DNA of 64,000 bases from Enteractinococcus helveticum (lineage in GTDB: Bacteria > Actinomycetota > Actinomycetes > Actinomycetales > Micrococcaceae), in contig NZ_LXEY01000006.1 of the NCBI RefSeq assembly GCF_001657475.1, positions 19,095 through 83,094 on the forward strand, in the 5' to 3' direction. The translations under genes and the position numbers were made by a program. The notes beneath the pieces are model-generated. The model ran no database searches, was not told the origin of the DNA, and saw nothing but the letters and a program-made list of their open reading frames with translations. Positions 18,018 through 27,054 of this stretch are shown one piece after another. Positions within the stretch are counted from its first letter, which is position 1. Every line of letters begins with the position of its first letter.

Positions 18018-18688
18018 GGGATTGGTGCTCCTGAAATGATGTCGTGAACTGCTGTAATAGGAACCAACAAGGTTGCTGAAGGACGGAGTAGACCGTGTTT
18101 GGCAGCAAAGGCGACTGCTGCATCTAAGACGTCGCCGTGCTGGTGGACCTCGGGGGTGCCCACAAAACTGTATCCTGTGGCGGTTTCAGGATTGATAACG
18201 GATACAACGGCTTGAGAACCGTTATGGATATTTACCAAGTGCTGACTCCTGAGCTGCTCGTGATAGATCAGGGTGTGATCATCAAGTACTCGTAGGGACG
18301 GCCTCGGCGAGATATCGGCCCTGCCGTGAGGGGTGACGGTGGTGAGGAGTGGAAGGTGTGTCGATAGCATCTGCTGCATCGGTGCTGATAAATCAATGAC
18401 GCCTTGGAGTTTGGCATTTAACTGGTCATAGTCAACGGTCGGGCCTTGAGTAAAGGATGGGCCCTGGGTTGGCGGGCCTGCCCTGAATGAAGCGTCAAGA
18501 AAGCGTTCTAATTTCCTGGAATCTTCTCCGCGGAGAAAAACTACGAGCAGTCGTAAAAGATTCTGCATTACTGCAGGGGGGTCTGCAGAGGTTACTAAAA
18601 GTTTCATTGCCCGTTGATGATCACCAGAGCGTACTTGTTGGAAGATACCGATCGCTTCCAGCCAGGCTCCTTCACATGCCCTGTGCAT
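18014..18688 (-). CDS. Conserved-looking protein of unknown function
   Basis: 224 aa, soluble by inspection, no signal peptide or membrane segment. The N-terminal 60 residues look helical (RAMKLLVTSADPPAVMQNLL), a Gly/Pro/Thr-rich linker follows near residue 90, and the C-terminal half looks like alpha/beta structure (HLVNIHNGSQAVVSVINPET). I do not recognise a family. It overlaps the PEPCK fragment by four bases. It is divergent from nrdI. Confidence 0.6.
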   Translation of the reverse strand: MHRACEGAWLEAIGIFQQVRSGDHQRAMKLLVTSADPPAVMQNLLRLLVVFLRGEDSRKLERFLDASFRAGPPTQGPSFTQGPTVDYDQLNAKLQGVIDLSAPMQQMLSTHLPLLTTVTPHGRADISPRPSLRVLDDHTLIYHEQLRSQHLVNIHNGSQAVVSVINPETATGYSFVGTPEVHQHGDVLDAAVAFAAKHGLLRPSATLLVPITAVHDIISGAPIP

Positions 18689-18729
18689 CGTTAGCCACTC
18701 CTATTCGACTTGGTGAGGGATACTGCTAG

Positions 18730-18791
18730 ACACTATATGTTCGTGATCTCGAAGTAAAAACTTTGACAAGACGAACATTTAAGGTCATATT
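18730..18791 (+). promoter_or_regulatory. nrdI promoter with a possible NrdR box
   Basis: TTGACA (18763-18768) and CATATT (18786-18791) are spaced by 17 bp. Upstream, ACACTATATGTTCGTG (from 18730) resembles the NrdR box consensus ACACWATAT. NrdR represses ribonucleotide reductase genes in most bacteria, which fits the gene. No clear second box at the usual 31-bp spacing is seen. Confidence 0.55.
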
Positions 18792-18884
18792 AGTGAAGGC
18801 GCTAAATGATGTGGTTGGATTTCAGTCCATGCGCAACATATGGGCTTCTGTGTGATTGTTTAGACGGAGCGAAAGGAGGATGCG

Positions 18885-19409
18885 ATGCTCAAATTGAAGC
18901 GGGGGGTTGCTGCCCCGGTGCGAGAGCTCACCATTGAGGAGTCACCTGAACTGGTTCTTTTCTCCAGCGTGTCAGAAAATACTTTGCGTTTTGTGGGACG
19001 GCTTGGCCGCCCGGCCGTGCGCATACCTCTCAGGCCGCGAGTAGATGGTGGCATCCGGGTGTCTCGCAGATTTGTGTTGGTGGTGCCCACCTACGGTAGC
19101 GGGGCGCTTGCTGGTGCAGTGCCCAAACAAGTGAACGCGTTTCTTAATGATCCAGTGAACCGAGGGCACCTGTGCGGGGTCATTACTGCAGGGAATACGA
19201 ACTTTGGTGAGGATTATTGTCTTGCCGGACGCATTATTTCAGCTAAGTGTCAGGTGCCGGAGTTATACCGATTCGAATTATTGGGCACCCAGCAGGATAT
19301 TGAACAAGTAAATAGTGGCCTGACCCGCTTTTGGCAAAAATTGCATCAACGCCATCAAACCGCGAAAGGAATATCATATGACGACCAATATTCAACAGGC
19401 CACTGGTGA
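18885..19409 (+). CDS. nrdI: Ribonucleotide reductase flavodoxin NrdI
   Basis: 174 aa flavodoxin-like protein that supplies oxidant for the manganese tyrosyl radical of class Ib ribonucleotide reductase. The FMN-binding features [15 protein letters not shown] and [19 protein letters not shown] are present, as is [18 protein letters not shown]. The N-terminus has about 24 extra residues relative to common NrdI; the strong site GAAAGGAGG before ATG 18885 supports this start. It overlaps the start of the nrdE fragment by 32 nt. The partner reductase is broken, so NrdI may have no target at this locus. Confidence 0.92.
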   Translation: MLKLKRGVAAPVRELTIEESPELVLFSSVSENTLRFVGRLGRPAVRIPLRPRVDGGIRVSRRFVLVVPTYGSGALAGAVPKQVNAFLNDPVNRGHLCGVITAGNTNFGEDYCLAGRIISAKCQVPELYRFELLGTQQDIEQVNSGLTRFWQKLHQRHQTAKGISYDDQYSTGHW

Positions 19410-20535
19410 GTCCGGGATCGGCTCCAGAAAGGACTACCACGCGCTAAACGCCCAACTAAACCTGTTGGCTTTGGACGGGACTATTCAGTTTGAGAAAGAT
19501 CATGAGGCTGTTAAGCGCTATGTGGCTGAACATGTTGTTCCGAAGACGCGAACGTTTCCGAGCGTGCTGGAACGCTTGGAATGGCTGGTCGATCATGACT
19601 ATTATGAACCAGACTTCCTTGAGGGTTATACTGATGCGTTTCTAATAGCGCTGCATGAGCAAGCTTCTCAAGCGCGGCATGAGTTTGCAACGTTTTTGGG
19701 TGCTTTCAAGTTTTTCACCTCATATGCGCTGAAAACTTTTGATGGCACAACTTACCTGGAAGGTTTCGAAGAACGGGTCGTAGCGACAGCGCTGTTCTTG
19801 GCACAGGGTGATGAATCCCTTGCCATCCGCCTTGTCGAGGAAATGCTGACAGGTCGCTTCCAGCCGGCAACACCAACATTTCTTAACGCAGGCAAGGCCC
19901 AGCGTGGTGAATTGGTCTCATGCTTCTTGTTGCGGTTAGAAGACAATCTTGAATCTATCGGACGCAGCGTGAATTCGGCACTGCAACTGTCGAAACGTGG
20001 CGGTGGCGTGGCCTTGCTACTCACGAATCTGCGTGAGGCTGGAGCACCGATCAAAAAAACAGAACATCAAGCATCCGGGGTCGTACCCGTGATGAAAATC
20101 CTTGAAGATTCATTTTCATATGCGAATCAGTTGGGCTCGCGTCAAGGTGCCGGAGCGGTCTACTTGCACGCGCATCATCCTGACATCATGCGTTTTTTGG
20201 ATACTAAGCGAGAGAAAGCCCACGAAAAGATCCGCATTAAGACCCTTTCTTTGGGCGTGGTGATTCCCGATGTCACCTTCCATCTTGCGAAAACCAACAA
20301 GGAAATGCACCTGTTCAGCCCGTATGACGTCGAACGAGAGTACGGCATACCGCTGTCTGATCTGTCAATGACACAACATTATGAGGAGATGGCCACTGGC
20401 GTCAGACAACCCACATGGCTTCAGCCACATAACGAGGAAGTGAAAAAGACTATTGCTCCACAAAACTGCTCCCCCACAGCTAGCCGATGCACCACTGCTG
20501 CCGTCAAACGCGAAAGGTTCCGATGTGGCAGCTGA
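19378..20535 (+). pseudogene. nrdE: Class Ib ribonucleotide reductase alpha subunit, truncated
   Basis: The first ~340 residues match NrdE: the N-terminal ATP-cone-like region, the redox cysteine in [15 protein letters not shown] and the [20 protein letters not shown] segment. After about HYEEM (near 20395) the frame leaves NrdE and runs into unrelated sequence ([12 protein letters not shown]) that precedes an Mn/Zn ABC transporter. The active-site cysteine motif NLCSEI, the C-terminal cysteines and nrdF are all missing. ATG 19378 has AAAGGAA upstream. The product cannot reduce ribonucleotides. Confidence 0.85.
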
Positions 20536-21265
20536 CGTGCTGTCGATTGACAATCTGCATGTGTCATACGGTGGGGTCAAGGCCGTCAGCGGGCTGAGTC
20601 TCCGGGTATCGGCTGGACAGATGACCTGCATTGTTGGCCCCAACGGCTCTGGCAAATCCAGCACTCTTAAAGCGGCGCTGAATTTGGTTGAGCACTCCTA
20701 TGGCACCATCCGGTTTTTTGGCCAGCCCCTCAGAAAAGTCCGCAACCGCATCGGTTATGTGCCGCAGCGTTCCACAATCGACTGGGACTTCCCGATTAAT
20801 GTTTTTGACACGGTTTTATTGGGTACTTACCCTAATCTGCGCATCTTTCAACGTCCTGGCTCCGAACATCGTGAGCTTGCAGCGCAGGCGCTGGCACGAG
20901 TACGCATGACCGCATTCTCTGACCGGCAAATCTCAGACCTTTCTGGTGGTCAGCAACAACGCGTTTTTATTGCCCGCGCCCTCGCTCAACAGGCCGACAT
21001 CTTCCTGCTGGACGAGCCGCTGGTGGGCATTGATGCCACTAGCGAGGCCAACATCATGGGGATCCTGACCGAACTGTGCGCCAGGGGTAAAACCGTGGTG
21101 ATGGTCCATCACGATCTGTCCACTATCGAACGGTATTTTGATCACATCATTATGGTCCATCATGTACTGGTCGCCCAAGGTCCCGTCCCCCAGACACTGA
21201 CCGCCGACAACCTCAAACAAACTTTTGGGGCAAACTTGCTGGGTTTGCCAGAGTCCACGGAGTAG
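20453..21265 (+). CDS. mntB: Mn/Zn/Fe ABC transporter ATPase
   Basis: 270 aa. Walker [13 protein letters not shown], signature [15 protein letters not shown], Walker [13 protein letters not shown] and H-loop MVHHDLS are all present, and the sequence [12 protein letters not shown] is typical of the SitB/MntB/ZnuC group. It powers uptake of divalent metal with the following permease and binding protein. The TTG at 20453 comes after an in-frame TGA at 20441 and has GAGGAAG further upstream; the start region overlaps the end of the fused nrdE frame, so its native promoter has probably been lost at the junction. Confidence 0.88.
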   Translation: MLHKTAPPQLADAPLLPSNAKGSDVAADVLSIDNLHVSYGGVKAVSGLSLRVSAGQMTCIVGPNGSGKSSTLKAALNLVEHSYGTIRFFGQPLRKVRNRIGYVPQRSTIDWDFPINVFDTVLLGTYPNLRIFQRPGSEHRELAAQALARVRMTAFSDRQISDLSGGQQQRVFIARALAQQADIFLLDEPLVGIDATSEANIMGILTELCARGKTVVMVHHDLSTIERYFDHIIMVHHVLVAQGPVPQTLTADNLKQTFGANLLGLPESTE

Positions 21266-21268
21266 TGC

Positions 21269-22168
21269 ATGGAATTTCTTAACGATCTCATCAACTACCC
21301 GCACCTGGCTCGCGGCGCCATCACTGCTGTGGTCATTGGCGTCACTTCTGGAGTGGTCGGTTCGCTGATCATTCTTCGCGGCCTGTCACTGATGGGTGAC
21401 GCCATTTCCCACGCCGTCATGCCTGGCATTGCCGTCTCATTTCTCCTCGGAACCAATGTTCTCGTCGCAGCTCTGGTATCGGGACTGCTCGCAGCCGGCG
21501 GTATTGGTTTCATCAACAGTAATTCGCGATTAAAACGTGATACCTCTATCGGGATCGTATTCACAGCATTTCTAGCAGCAGGGGTGTTACTCTGGGCTCG
21601 CACACACTCAGCGATGACACTTGAAGCGGTGCTCTTTGGTGATGTGCTTTCAACCCGTCCGTCACAAATGTGGCAGTCCATTGTGATCGCCGTGATCATT
21701 ATCGGGCTGGTAGTGCTGTTTTATAAACAATTACTCATCACCACCATGGACTCAGAAGTAGCCAAAGCCTTTGGCTTCCCCACCAAAGCTATTCAGTACT
21801 CGGTCCTAATTGGCTTGGCCGTCGTCACCGTATCGGCGGTCCAAACCGTGGGAGTCATTCTTGTGGTGGCCATGCTGATCACGCCCGCAGCGACCGCATT
21901 CTTATGGATCAAAAAATTCTCCACCATGATGTGGCTAGCCGCACTGTTGGGGATGGTCTCATCCATCGCCGGCATGTATTTCAGCTATCGCTGGCAACTG
22001 CAATCCGGCCCTGCCATTGTACTGGTGGCCTTCACCATGTTTCTTTTCACTTTCTTCTTCAGTCCGAATCAGGGCTTTTTCTGGACACAACTCCGCAAAG
22101 TCCGCGAACGTCACCATCTTAAAATCACTCAATCAACAAAAGCAGCGAAGGACTACACATTTTCATGA
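21269..22168 (+). CDS. mntC: Mn/Zn/Fe ABC transporter permease
   Basis: 299 aa ABC-3 family permease with about eight membrane segments. The family motif GLSLMGDAISHAVMPGIAVS is near residue 45 and LVVAMLITPAATAFLW near residue 195. ATG 21269 follows the ATPase stop by three nt with ACGGAG upstream. The last codons overlap the binding-protein start by ATGA. The ligand (Mn, Zn or Fe) cannot be set from the permease alone. Confidence 0.9.
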   Translation: MEFLNDLINYPHLARGAITAVVIGVTSGVVGSLIILRGLSLMGDAISHAVMPGIAVSFLLGTNVLVAALVSGLLAAGGIGFINSNSRLKRDTSIGIVFTAFLAAGVLLWARTHSAMTLEAVLFGDVLSTRPSQMWQSIVIAVIIIGLVVLFYKQLLITTMDSEVAKAFGFPTKAIQYSVLIGLAVVTVSAVQTVGVILVVAMLITPAATAFLWIKKFSTMMWLAALLGMVSSIAGMYFSYRWQLQSGPAIVLVAFTMFLFTFFFSPNQGFFWTQLRKVRERHHLKITQSTKAAKDYTFS

Positions 22169-23094
22169 ACAAACACTGGATCATCTCACTGACTACCGTC
22201 GGCGCTCTCATGTTGACCAGCTGCAGCTCGGGCGATGAGCAAGCCACGGATAGCACAGACACAATCCAAGCGGTATCGACATTTACTATTCTCAGCGACA
22301 TCGTGGCGGAAGTTGGTGGCGACCATGTGACGGTGCACAATATTGTGCCCGTGGGCAATGACCCGCACGAATACGATTCCACCCCAGAAGACACCAAAGC
22401 GATGTCTGATGCTGACGTATTTTTCTATAATGGGCTCAACCTTGAAGGCGGCGAAAACGGCTGGGCATCACGCATGGTTGAATCCGTGGGCCTGGAGGAC
22501 GATAGAGTGGTTGAAACCACCGATGGCGTTGAGCCGATGTATCTCACCGATGAGGAGTCGGAGCATTCCATCAACCCGCATGCCTTTCTAGACCCAAGGG
22601 TCGGCATGATCATGGCCGAAAATGTTGCCGACGGGCTCATTGATGTTAACCCGGATAACGCTGATGAGTACCGCCAAAACCTCGAGAGTTTCTTGGAACA
22701 GTTGACTGATATAGATCAACGGTACCAGCAGGAGATTGGTGATCTCGAAGAAGATCGTCGCGTGCTTGTAACGTCGGAGCGCGCCTACCAGTACATGGCA
22801 GATAGCTATGACCTACTTGAAGGATATATCTGGGCGGTTGACACCGATGACATCGGCACTCCCGAGCAGATGATTTCCGCAATCGATTTCGTCAACGAAC
22901 ACAAGCCCCCTGCACTGTTCGTGGAATCGAATGTAACCCCCGGACCGATGGAAACCGTGTCAGAAGAAACCGGCGTAGAGATTTATGCCACCATCTTCTC
23001 CGACGAGCTCGCCCCCGAAGGTGAACCCGGCGACACCTACCTTGACTTTCTAGAAGAAAACCTTAGAAACATTTCCGAAGGATTACAACAATAG
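22165..23094 (+). CDS. mntA: Metal-binding lipoprotein of the Mn/Zn ABC transporter
   Basis: 309 aa TroA/PsaA-type solute-binding lipoprotein. The signal peptide ends in the lipobox LTSC, so the mature protein is anchored outside the cell. Expected metal ligands are visible: His in GNDPHEYDS, His in INPHAFLDP, Glu in FVESNVTPGP and an Asp near the C-terminus. There is no long His-rich loop, which favours manganese or iron over zinc, but this is weak evidence. ATG 22165 overlaps the permease stop. The location beside nrdI may reflect manganese use by class Ib reductase or may be an accident of the junction. Confidence 0.9.
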   Translation: MNKHWIISLTTVGALMLTSCSSGDEQATDSTDTIQAVSTFTILSDIVAEVGGDHVTVHNIVPVGNDPHEYDSTPEDTKAMSDADVFFYNGLNLEGGENGWASRMVESVGLEDDRVVETTDGVEPMYLTDEESEHSINPHAFLDPRVGMIMAENVADGLIDVNPDNADEYRQNLESFLEQLTDIDQRYQQEIGDLEEDRRVLVTSERAYQYMADSYDLLEGYIWAVDTDDIGTPEQMISAIDFVNEHKPPALFVESNVTPGPMETVSEETGVEIYATIFSDELAPEGEPGDTYLDFLEENLRNISEGLQQ

Positions 23095-23649
23095 ATTCAT
23101 CACGAAGACCCCTGAGAGAAACACGCTTCAGGACCGAGGAAAACTACCTATGAGCGTTGAATCAGAACTGTATCACGCAGGCATGCGACTTCCAGGCTCG
23201 CATGGAACAGTGCTCCGCCGAGGCATCAGCTGCTTTAAGTAGAACATCTGCCTAGTAGACAGCGTAGAGAAAATCACCGAAAAATAAGGCACTCTCTTAC
23301 CTGCAGATGAGAGTCTCATGCTCGCTGCTCCTAGGGGATTTGGGATGGAAAAGAGCGACGGCCGAAGAAGAAAACGCACTCCTGAACTCTGACGAACCCA
23401 CACACGTTGAGGTTGATGCGGTCACCGGCGACATCATCAGCGTCGAAAAACGCGAAGACGACGTGATTCCGGCGAATTTCGGGGGCTCAGCACACAATTA
23501 AACGCACAAATAGGGCCGTAGGACCCGCACTGAATCAGGGCTAGTTACCCTACTGCTGGAACCTATCGCCTGGTGGGCACCGAAGATCGCCCCCAAGGTG
23601 GAAGGTCGGGCCCGAGTTTTTATCTAAAGACCGCAAGGAGGTCGTCTTC
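23095..23649. other. Intergenic region with gene debris
   Basis: About 550 bases with no convincing full gene. A 64-codon frame at 23307-23501 (HVEVDAVTGDIISVEKREDD) resembles the C-terminal end of a PepSY-like or other small secreted protein, and a 30-codon frame starts at 23150. Both look like remnants. No hairpin with a T-run is evident after the metal transporter. Confidence 0.4.
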
Positions 23650-23937
23650 ATGAATACATCACCCAAGCGCATCCTGTGGTGGGGGGTTGGATTCCTCATC
23701 TTGGGTGCGATTGCTTTTTATATGTACACCAGCGTCGGGTTCCAAACTGGCTTGGCCTCCACCCAGACAAGCCAAGCTTTATGGTTCTGGCTATTTAACC
23801 CAGTATTAAACATCATTCAAAACGCGGCGTTTCCAGTAGGAGCAGCGCTGATCGGAGCGTCAGTCGTGATCCAATACCTCACGGCACCCCAATCGGCACT
23901 GAATCAACAGCAAACACAACCCGACGAACTCTCGTAA
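23650..23937 (+). CDS. Small membrane protein, 2 TM
   Basis: 95 aa with two hydrophobic segments (residues about 8-27 and 52-78), a basic N-terminus (TSPKRILWW) and a polar tail. The site AAGGAGG lies 9 nt before ATG 23650. No recognised domain; it stands alone. Real coding is supported by the strong ribosome site and the membrane topology. Confidence 0.65.
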   Translation: MNTSPKRILWWGVGFLILGAIAFYMYTSVGFQTGLASTQTSQALWFWLFNPVLNIIQNAAFPVGAALIGASVVIQYLTAPQSALNQQQTQPDELS

Positions 23938-24204
23938 ATATACGCACCATCTCAACGACCCCTACCGCTCGTGTGATAGAACCCGGCTGTACCGGATCTT
24001 CAGCAATCCTCTGACCGCTTGACTATCGCAGCAGAAAAACCACTAGCTTCTCGACAGTTCTACATCCTGTACCAGCACGTATACCTATGAAACGCAACTT
24101 CGTGTGGCAGTTTCAGCTGGCGCTCTAGTTCGTTGCTGCTTGGCATGCGCTGTGCCCGGGCAGGCTGGAACTAGAAGGTATTACGAACACAGCTGGGGTC
24201 GTGT

Positions 24205-24501
24205 TTAGTGACCTGGTTGCTGTTCTGCGTGTTGGAGGTATTCGGCAAAGTCCGCGTCGCTGAGGTATCCAGCAGCGTGCATTTCTTCGATGGTCATGGC
24301 ATGAGCTGGGCTGAGCAATCCCAGCATTGGGCCATCCGGTCCTTGGATGGGTTCGGTGAACGTGATATCGCCGAGGATGTCATGTTCGCATCCTAAGTCC
24401 AGAGCCCGTTGAAATTGCTGGTCAAACTCCACGGCATTGATCTCTTCGATGTAGGGACACGGTTCTACTGGTGGCGCGGAAATCTCCGGCCCTGCATACA
24501 A
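24205..24501 (-). CDS. Small acidic protein of unknown function
   Basis: 98 aa, acidic, ending AEYLQHAEQQPGH. A segment around LSPAHAMTIEEMHAAGYLSD looks like folded sequence with a helix-rich tail. The start is TTG at 24501 and has no strong site, so the gene may be truncated at its 5' end, and it overlaps the frame of a possible membrane protein on the other strand. Function unknown. Confidence 0.35.
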   Translation of the reverse strand: MYAGPEISAPPVEPCPYIEEINAVEFDQQFQRALDLGCEHDILGDITFTEPIQGPDGPMLGLLSPAHAMTIEEMHAAGYLSDADFAEYLQHAEQQPGH

Positions 24502-24888
24502 CAGGAACTCGTCACGGGGCTCTGCCTCAAGACCCTGGGGTCCGTGGGCGACAATGGGCTTCGAAAATCCCGCCCATCCACTGGGTGGTGGTACTTTTGG
24601 GATGGATTTACGCGCTGATAGGCATATTTATTTACGGCAATTTCGTGCTCACCACGCATGATGTCGGGGATGCGTGTCGTGCCGCTGGATATGTCTATGA
24701 GCCAGCATGGTATGCCGCAGCCCCATCGAGACCACTATTCCCCATCAGTTACCCCAGCCGCTCACGATGACCTCGTGCCCGGCTGGGTCAATCCGGTCTT
24801 CGCAGTCGCCGCGTTGTGCTTCCTCGCAAGCATCATGTTTTTTATCAGCGCTGGCGCACGACATTTTTACAGGAACCTGCGGGCATGA
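24471..24888 (+). pseudogene. Two-TM protein split by a frameshift
   Basis: One frame (24471-24770) gives a membrane segment VVVLLGWIYALIGIFIYGN, then stops after PLFPISYPS; a second frame continues from there to 24888 with AHDDLVPGWVNPVFAVAALC and a second membrane segment. A one-base shift near 24755 would join them into a small two-TM protein. The alternative is that neither frame is used. Confidence 0.35.
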
Positions 24889-24890
24889 TC

Positions 24891-24936
24891 TGTGAATCGA
24901 AGCTTTGTTTGGCGGTGTTTCACCGCTGCGTGAAAG
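24891..24936 (-). repeat. Dispersed repeat A, degenerate copy
   Basis: TGTGAATCGAAGCTTTGTTT followed by GGCGGTGTTTCACCGCTGC matches the reverse complement of the 47-bp repeat A (see 26281), with several mismatches. It lies directly before the lipoprotein start at 24945. Confidence 0.5.
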
Positions 24937-24944
24937 TTGGTTTT

Positions 24945-25397
24945 GTGAAAAAGATCGGGATGTTTGTCGTGGGGATGTTCCTCTTAGTCGGCACGTCTTG
25001 CGCATCGCCCGACACCACGGCAGGTGAGGGTTTCAAGGGTGATGTACCAGGTTCGGCCTACTCGCGTGATGGGATGTGGGCGGCGTTTGCCGACTGGGAG
25101 GAACGCACCTTCTACATCACGACACTGGGTAGTTCTAACTGCCCACTGATTGCCCAACCCCTCACGGAGGCTGCATACCCTCAGGCCCCTATCACCGTCG
25201 CAACCCAGCGCCGCGAGGATGAAGCCGGATTTTGCACAGCTGACCTACAGTCATACACCTCTAAAATCGCAATGCCGGACCATCTGGAGTACAGCCTCGA
25301 AGTGGAAATCCGCCTCCAGGGCTTCCCCGACAGCATTACCCTGGATGGTGACGACTCAGAAACATCCACGGACCAGGCTCCTGAGTATGACTGTTAA
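24945..25397 (+). CDS. Lipoprotein of unknown function
   Basis: About 150 aa from GTG 24945. The signal peptide VKKIGMFVVGMFLLVGTSC ends in a lipobox, so the protein should be anchored at the cell surface. The mature part has four cysteines (SSNCPLIA, GFCTADL, EYDC and the lipid cysteine) and reads as a small beta-rich domain. The frame is open upstream to 24816 but that part has no signal. The stop lies within a copy of repeat A. No family recognised. Confidence 0.65.
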   Translation: MKKIGMFVVGMFLLVGTSCASPDTTAGEGFKGDVPGSAYSRDGMWAAFADWEERTFYITTLGSSNCPLIAQPLTEAAYPQAPITVATQRREDEAGFCTADLQSYTSKIAMPDHLEYSLEVEIRLQGFPDSITLDGDDSETSTDQAPEYDC

Positions 25398-25432
25398 CTT
25401 CATTTGGCGGTTTCTCGCAGGTTGATGTGGCG
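25386..25432 (-). repeat. Dispersed repeat A, inverted copy
   Basis: TATGACTGTTAACTTCATTT plus GGCGGTTTCTCGCAGGTTGA matches the reverse complement of repeat A over 47 bp. It overlaps the last codons of the lipoprotein gene, so the repeat now supplies that gene's stop. Confidence 0.6.
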
Positions 25433-25493
25433 ATCTGCCCGACCGAGAAGAACAGGAGTCAATACTGGAAGTCAGGGGCTCACCGTTTCTGGT

Positions 25494-25527
25494 GGTGATA
25501 CTCAAATGCACTGCTTCGACGGGTGAG
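25494..25527 (+). repeat. 34-bp repeat B, copy 1
   Basis: Contains GATACTCAAATGCACTGCTT; about 26 of 34 positions match the copy at 26128. The two copies flank the lipoprotein gene at 25553-26056 in direct orientation. Confidence 0.5.
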
Positions 25528-25552
25528 TTCTTCGTACCGCTGAGGTCGGGTG

Positions 25553-26056
25553 CTACTGGGCGGCAAGGTGGTCGTTGATGCGTTCGAGATCTGGGTCGAT
25601 CTCGCCGGTGAAATCATCGGGCAGCAATTGTGCGGTATGTGTGAGAGTTGGTGTATCGATTTGAAGTCTCAGCCCGTGGGCAGCGAAATCTTCTGATGGG
25701 GCACAAGAAATCCCAATGGCCCAGTCATCCGGGTGATCAGCTAACGGCGTGTTATCCAGCACCACACACCAGTTGTCATCGTCATCACGGGCTGCAAATA
25801 CGTTAAAGTTCTCGGCTGCGTCAATGAGCGTGAAATTCGTTAAGCCTTGTCCCTGGTAGCCAGGATGATCAGAGTCTTGCCCAACGTTGGTGACAGTAGC
25901 AGAGAAGTCATTGATAAAGGACGCCACGTGCGTCGGGATGTCTGCCTGTGCTTGCTCTTCGTTCATGAGCGATAATTCTGGCTCTGCAGTCCCCGTACAT
26001 CCGACCAATAGCAGCCCAGAAAAACCCATGAGCGACAAAAGCCGTTTTTTATTCAT
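25553..26056 (-). CDS. Lipoprotein of unknown function
   Basis: About 167 aa from ATG 26056 (MNKKRLLSL) with AGGGGGT directly upstream. The signal peptide ends in LLLVGC, a lipobox. The mature domain contains DHPGYQGQGLTNF and a paired cysteine arrangement (NWCVVLDN, GISCAPSED). An in-frame ATG at 26092 would add 12 residues without a ribosome site. It resembles the lipoprotein at 24945 in size and general composition, but I see no clear sequence identity. Function unknown. Confidence 0.68.
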   Translation of the reverse strand: MNKKRLLSLMGFSGLLLVGCTGTAEPELSLMNEEQAQADIPTHVASFINDFSATVTNVGQDSDHPGYQGQGLTNFTLIDAAENFNVFAARDDDDNWCVVLDNTPLADHPDDWAIGISCAPSEDFAAHGLRLQIDTPTLTHTAQLLPDDFTGEIDPDLERINDHLAAQ

Positions 26057-26127
26057 ACCCCCTAGTCTGATCTGCACTTCCCGAGGAAACAAGACCCCAT
26101 CGAAGCTTGTACCTGTTCATGGCTCGT

Positions 26128-26161
26128 GTTGATACCCAAATGCACCGCTTCAGGTGGCGAG
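26128..26161 (+). repeat. 34-bp repeat B, copy 2
   Basis: Contains GATACCCAAATGCACCGCTT. Direct repeat of 25494-25527, about 600 bp away. Confidence 0.5.
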
Positions 26162-26280
26162 CTGATGATGCTAATGAGTGTGAAACCAGGTATACCCTTT
26201 TACGCCCTTATCTATTCGTCGTGGCCAGCCTTGGCTTCTAAGTGGTGTATTTAGGTAGCAACAAGTTCAGTGACGGCAGG

Positions 26281-26328
26281 CCGCCACATGAAGCTGCGAA
26301 AAGCCGTCAAACAAAGTTGAGAGTCACA
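26281..26328 (+). repeat. Dispersed repeat A, copy before the resolvase
   Basis: Starts CCGCCACATGAAGCTGCGAA and ends TTGAGAGTCACA. Shared positions across copies include CCGCCA, CTGCGAAAA, AAACGA and AGTCACA. This copy lies 50 bp before the resolvase start. A GGTATACCC motif lies upstream at 26189. Confidence 0.7.
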
Positions 26329-26377
26329 CTATGTGTCACATCCACCCCTGCGCGACGAGTATTGCTACAGTAGGGCC

Positions 26378-26971
26378 ATGCCACATGCTTTGGGCTACGC
26401 CCGAGTCTCCACCGGGGATCAAGATGCTCGATTACAACACGACGCGTTAACCGCTGCCGGGTGTTATCGGATTTTTACCGACACTGCCTCCGGCGCATTA
26501 CAGTCCCGACCCGAACTCGACAAACTGATGGACCAATTGCGCCCCGGCGACACCCTGGTGGTGTGGCGATTGGATCGGTTGGGTCGTTCGATTCGACATC
26601 TCATTGATCAGCTGGCCGAGCTCCAAGCACAGGGGATCGAGTTTCGATCCTTACAGGAAAACATTGACACCTCCTCGCCCGGGGGTCGGCTTATCTTTCA
26701 CATCTTCGCGTCGCTGGCGGAATTTGAACGTGATCTCATCCGAGAGCGCACCAACGCCGGACTAGCTGCGGCTCGTGCCCGTGGCCGCACCGGAGGCCGC
26801 CCATCCCGGCTTACGAAGGATCAATTGACCACCGCCCGAAAACTCTACGACCAACAAGAGATGACCGTCGCTCAAATCGGCGAAGTCTTAGGCGTGAGCA
26901 GATCCACCATTTACCGGGCGCTTCGTCGTGATCCGGAATTCACGCCCTCACAACATCGCCGATCAACATGA
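26378..26971 (+). CDS. Serine recombinase (resolvase/invertase family)
   Basis: About 197 aa from ATG 26378 (MPHALGYARVSTGDQ), a small serine recombinase. The catalytic serine is in YARVSTGDQ, the conserved Arg residues follow in VVWRLDRLGRSIRHL and the E-helix in SLAEFERDLIRERTNAG; a C-terminal Hin-type helix-turn-helix is MTVAQIGEVLGVSRSTIYRA. Full length, so probably active. In-frame ATG 26333 is not supported. No transposase is linked, so it may be a DNA invertase or a resolvase acting on the nearby repeats. Confidence 0.92.
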   Translation: MPHALGYARVSTGDQDARLQHDALTAAGCYRIFTDTASGALQSRPELDKLMDQLRPGDTLVVWRLDRLGRSIRHLIDQLAELQAQGIEFRSLQENIDTSSPGGRLIFHIFASLAEFERDLIRERTNAGLAAARARGRTGGRPSRLTKDQLTTARKLYDQQEMTVAQIGEVLGVSRSTIYRALRRDPEFTPSQHRRST

Positions 26972-27054
26972 CCACGCCCTGAAGCTGCTAATTCCCGGAC
27001 TCAAGACTGAGCATCAAATCGTTCAACCACCAGATTGTTTTGAAGGGCAACATC

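Noticed and set aside
23307..23501. 64-codon gene after the metal transporter
   Set aside because: Looks like the C-terminal end of a lost gene; start unsupported. Mentioned only as debris.
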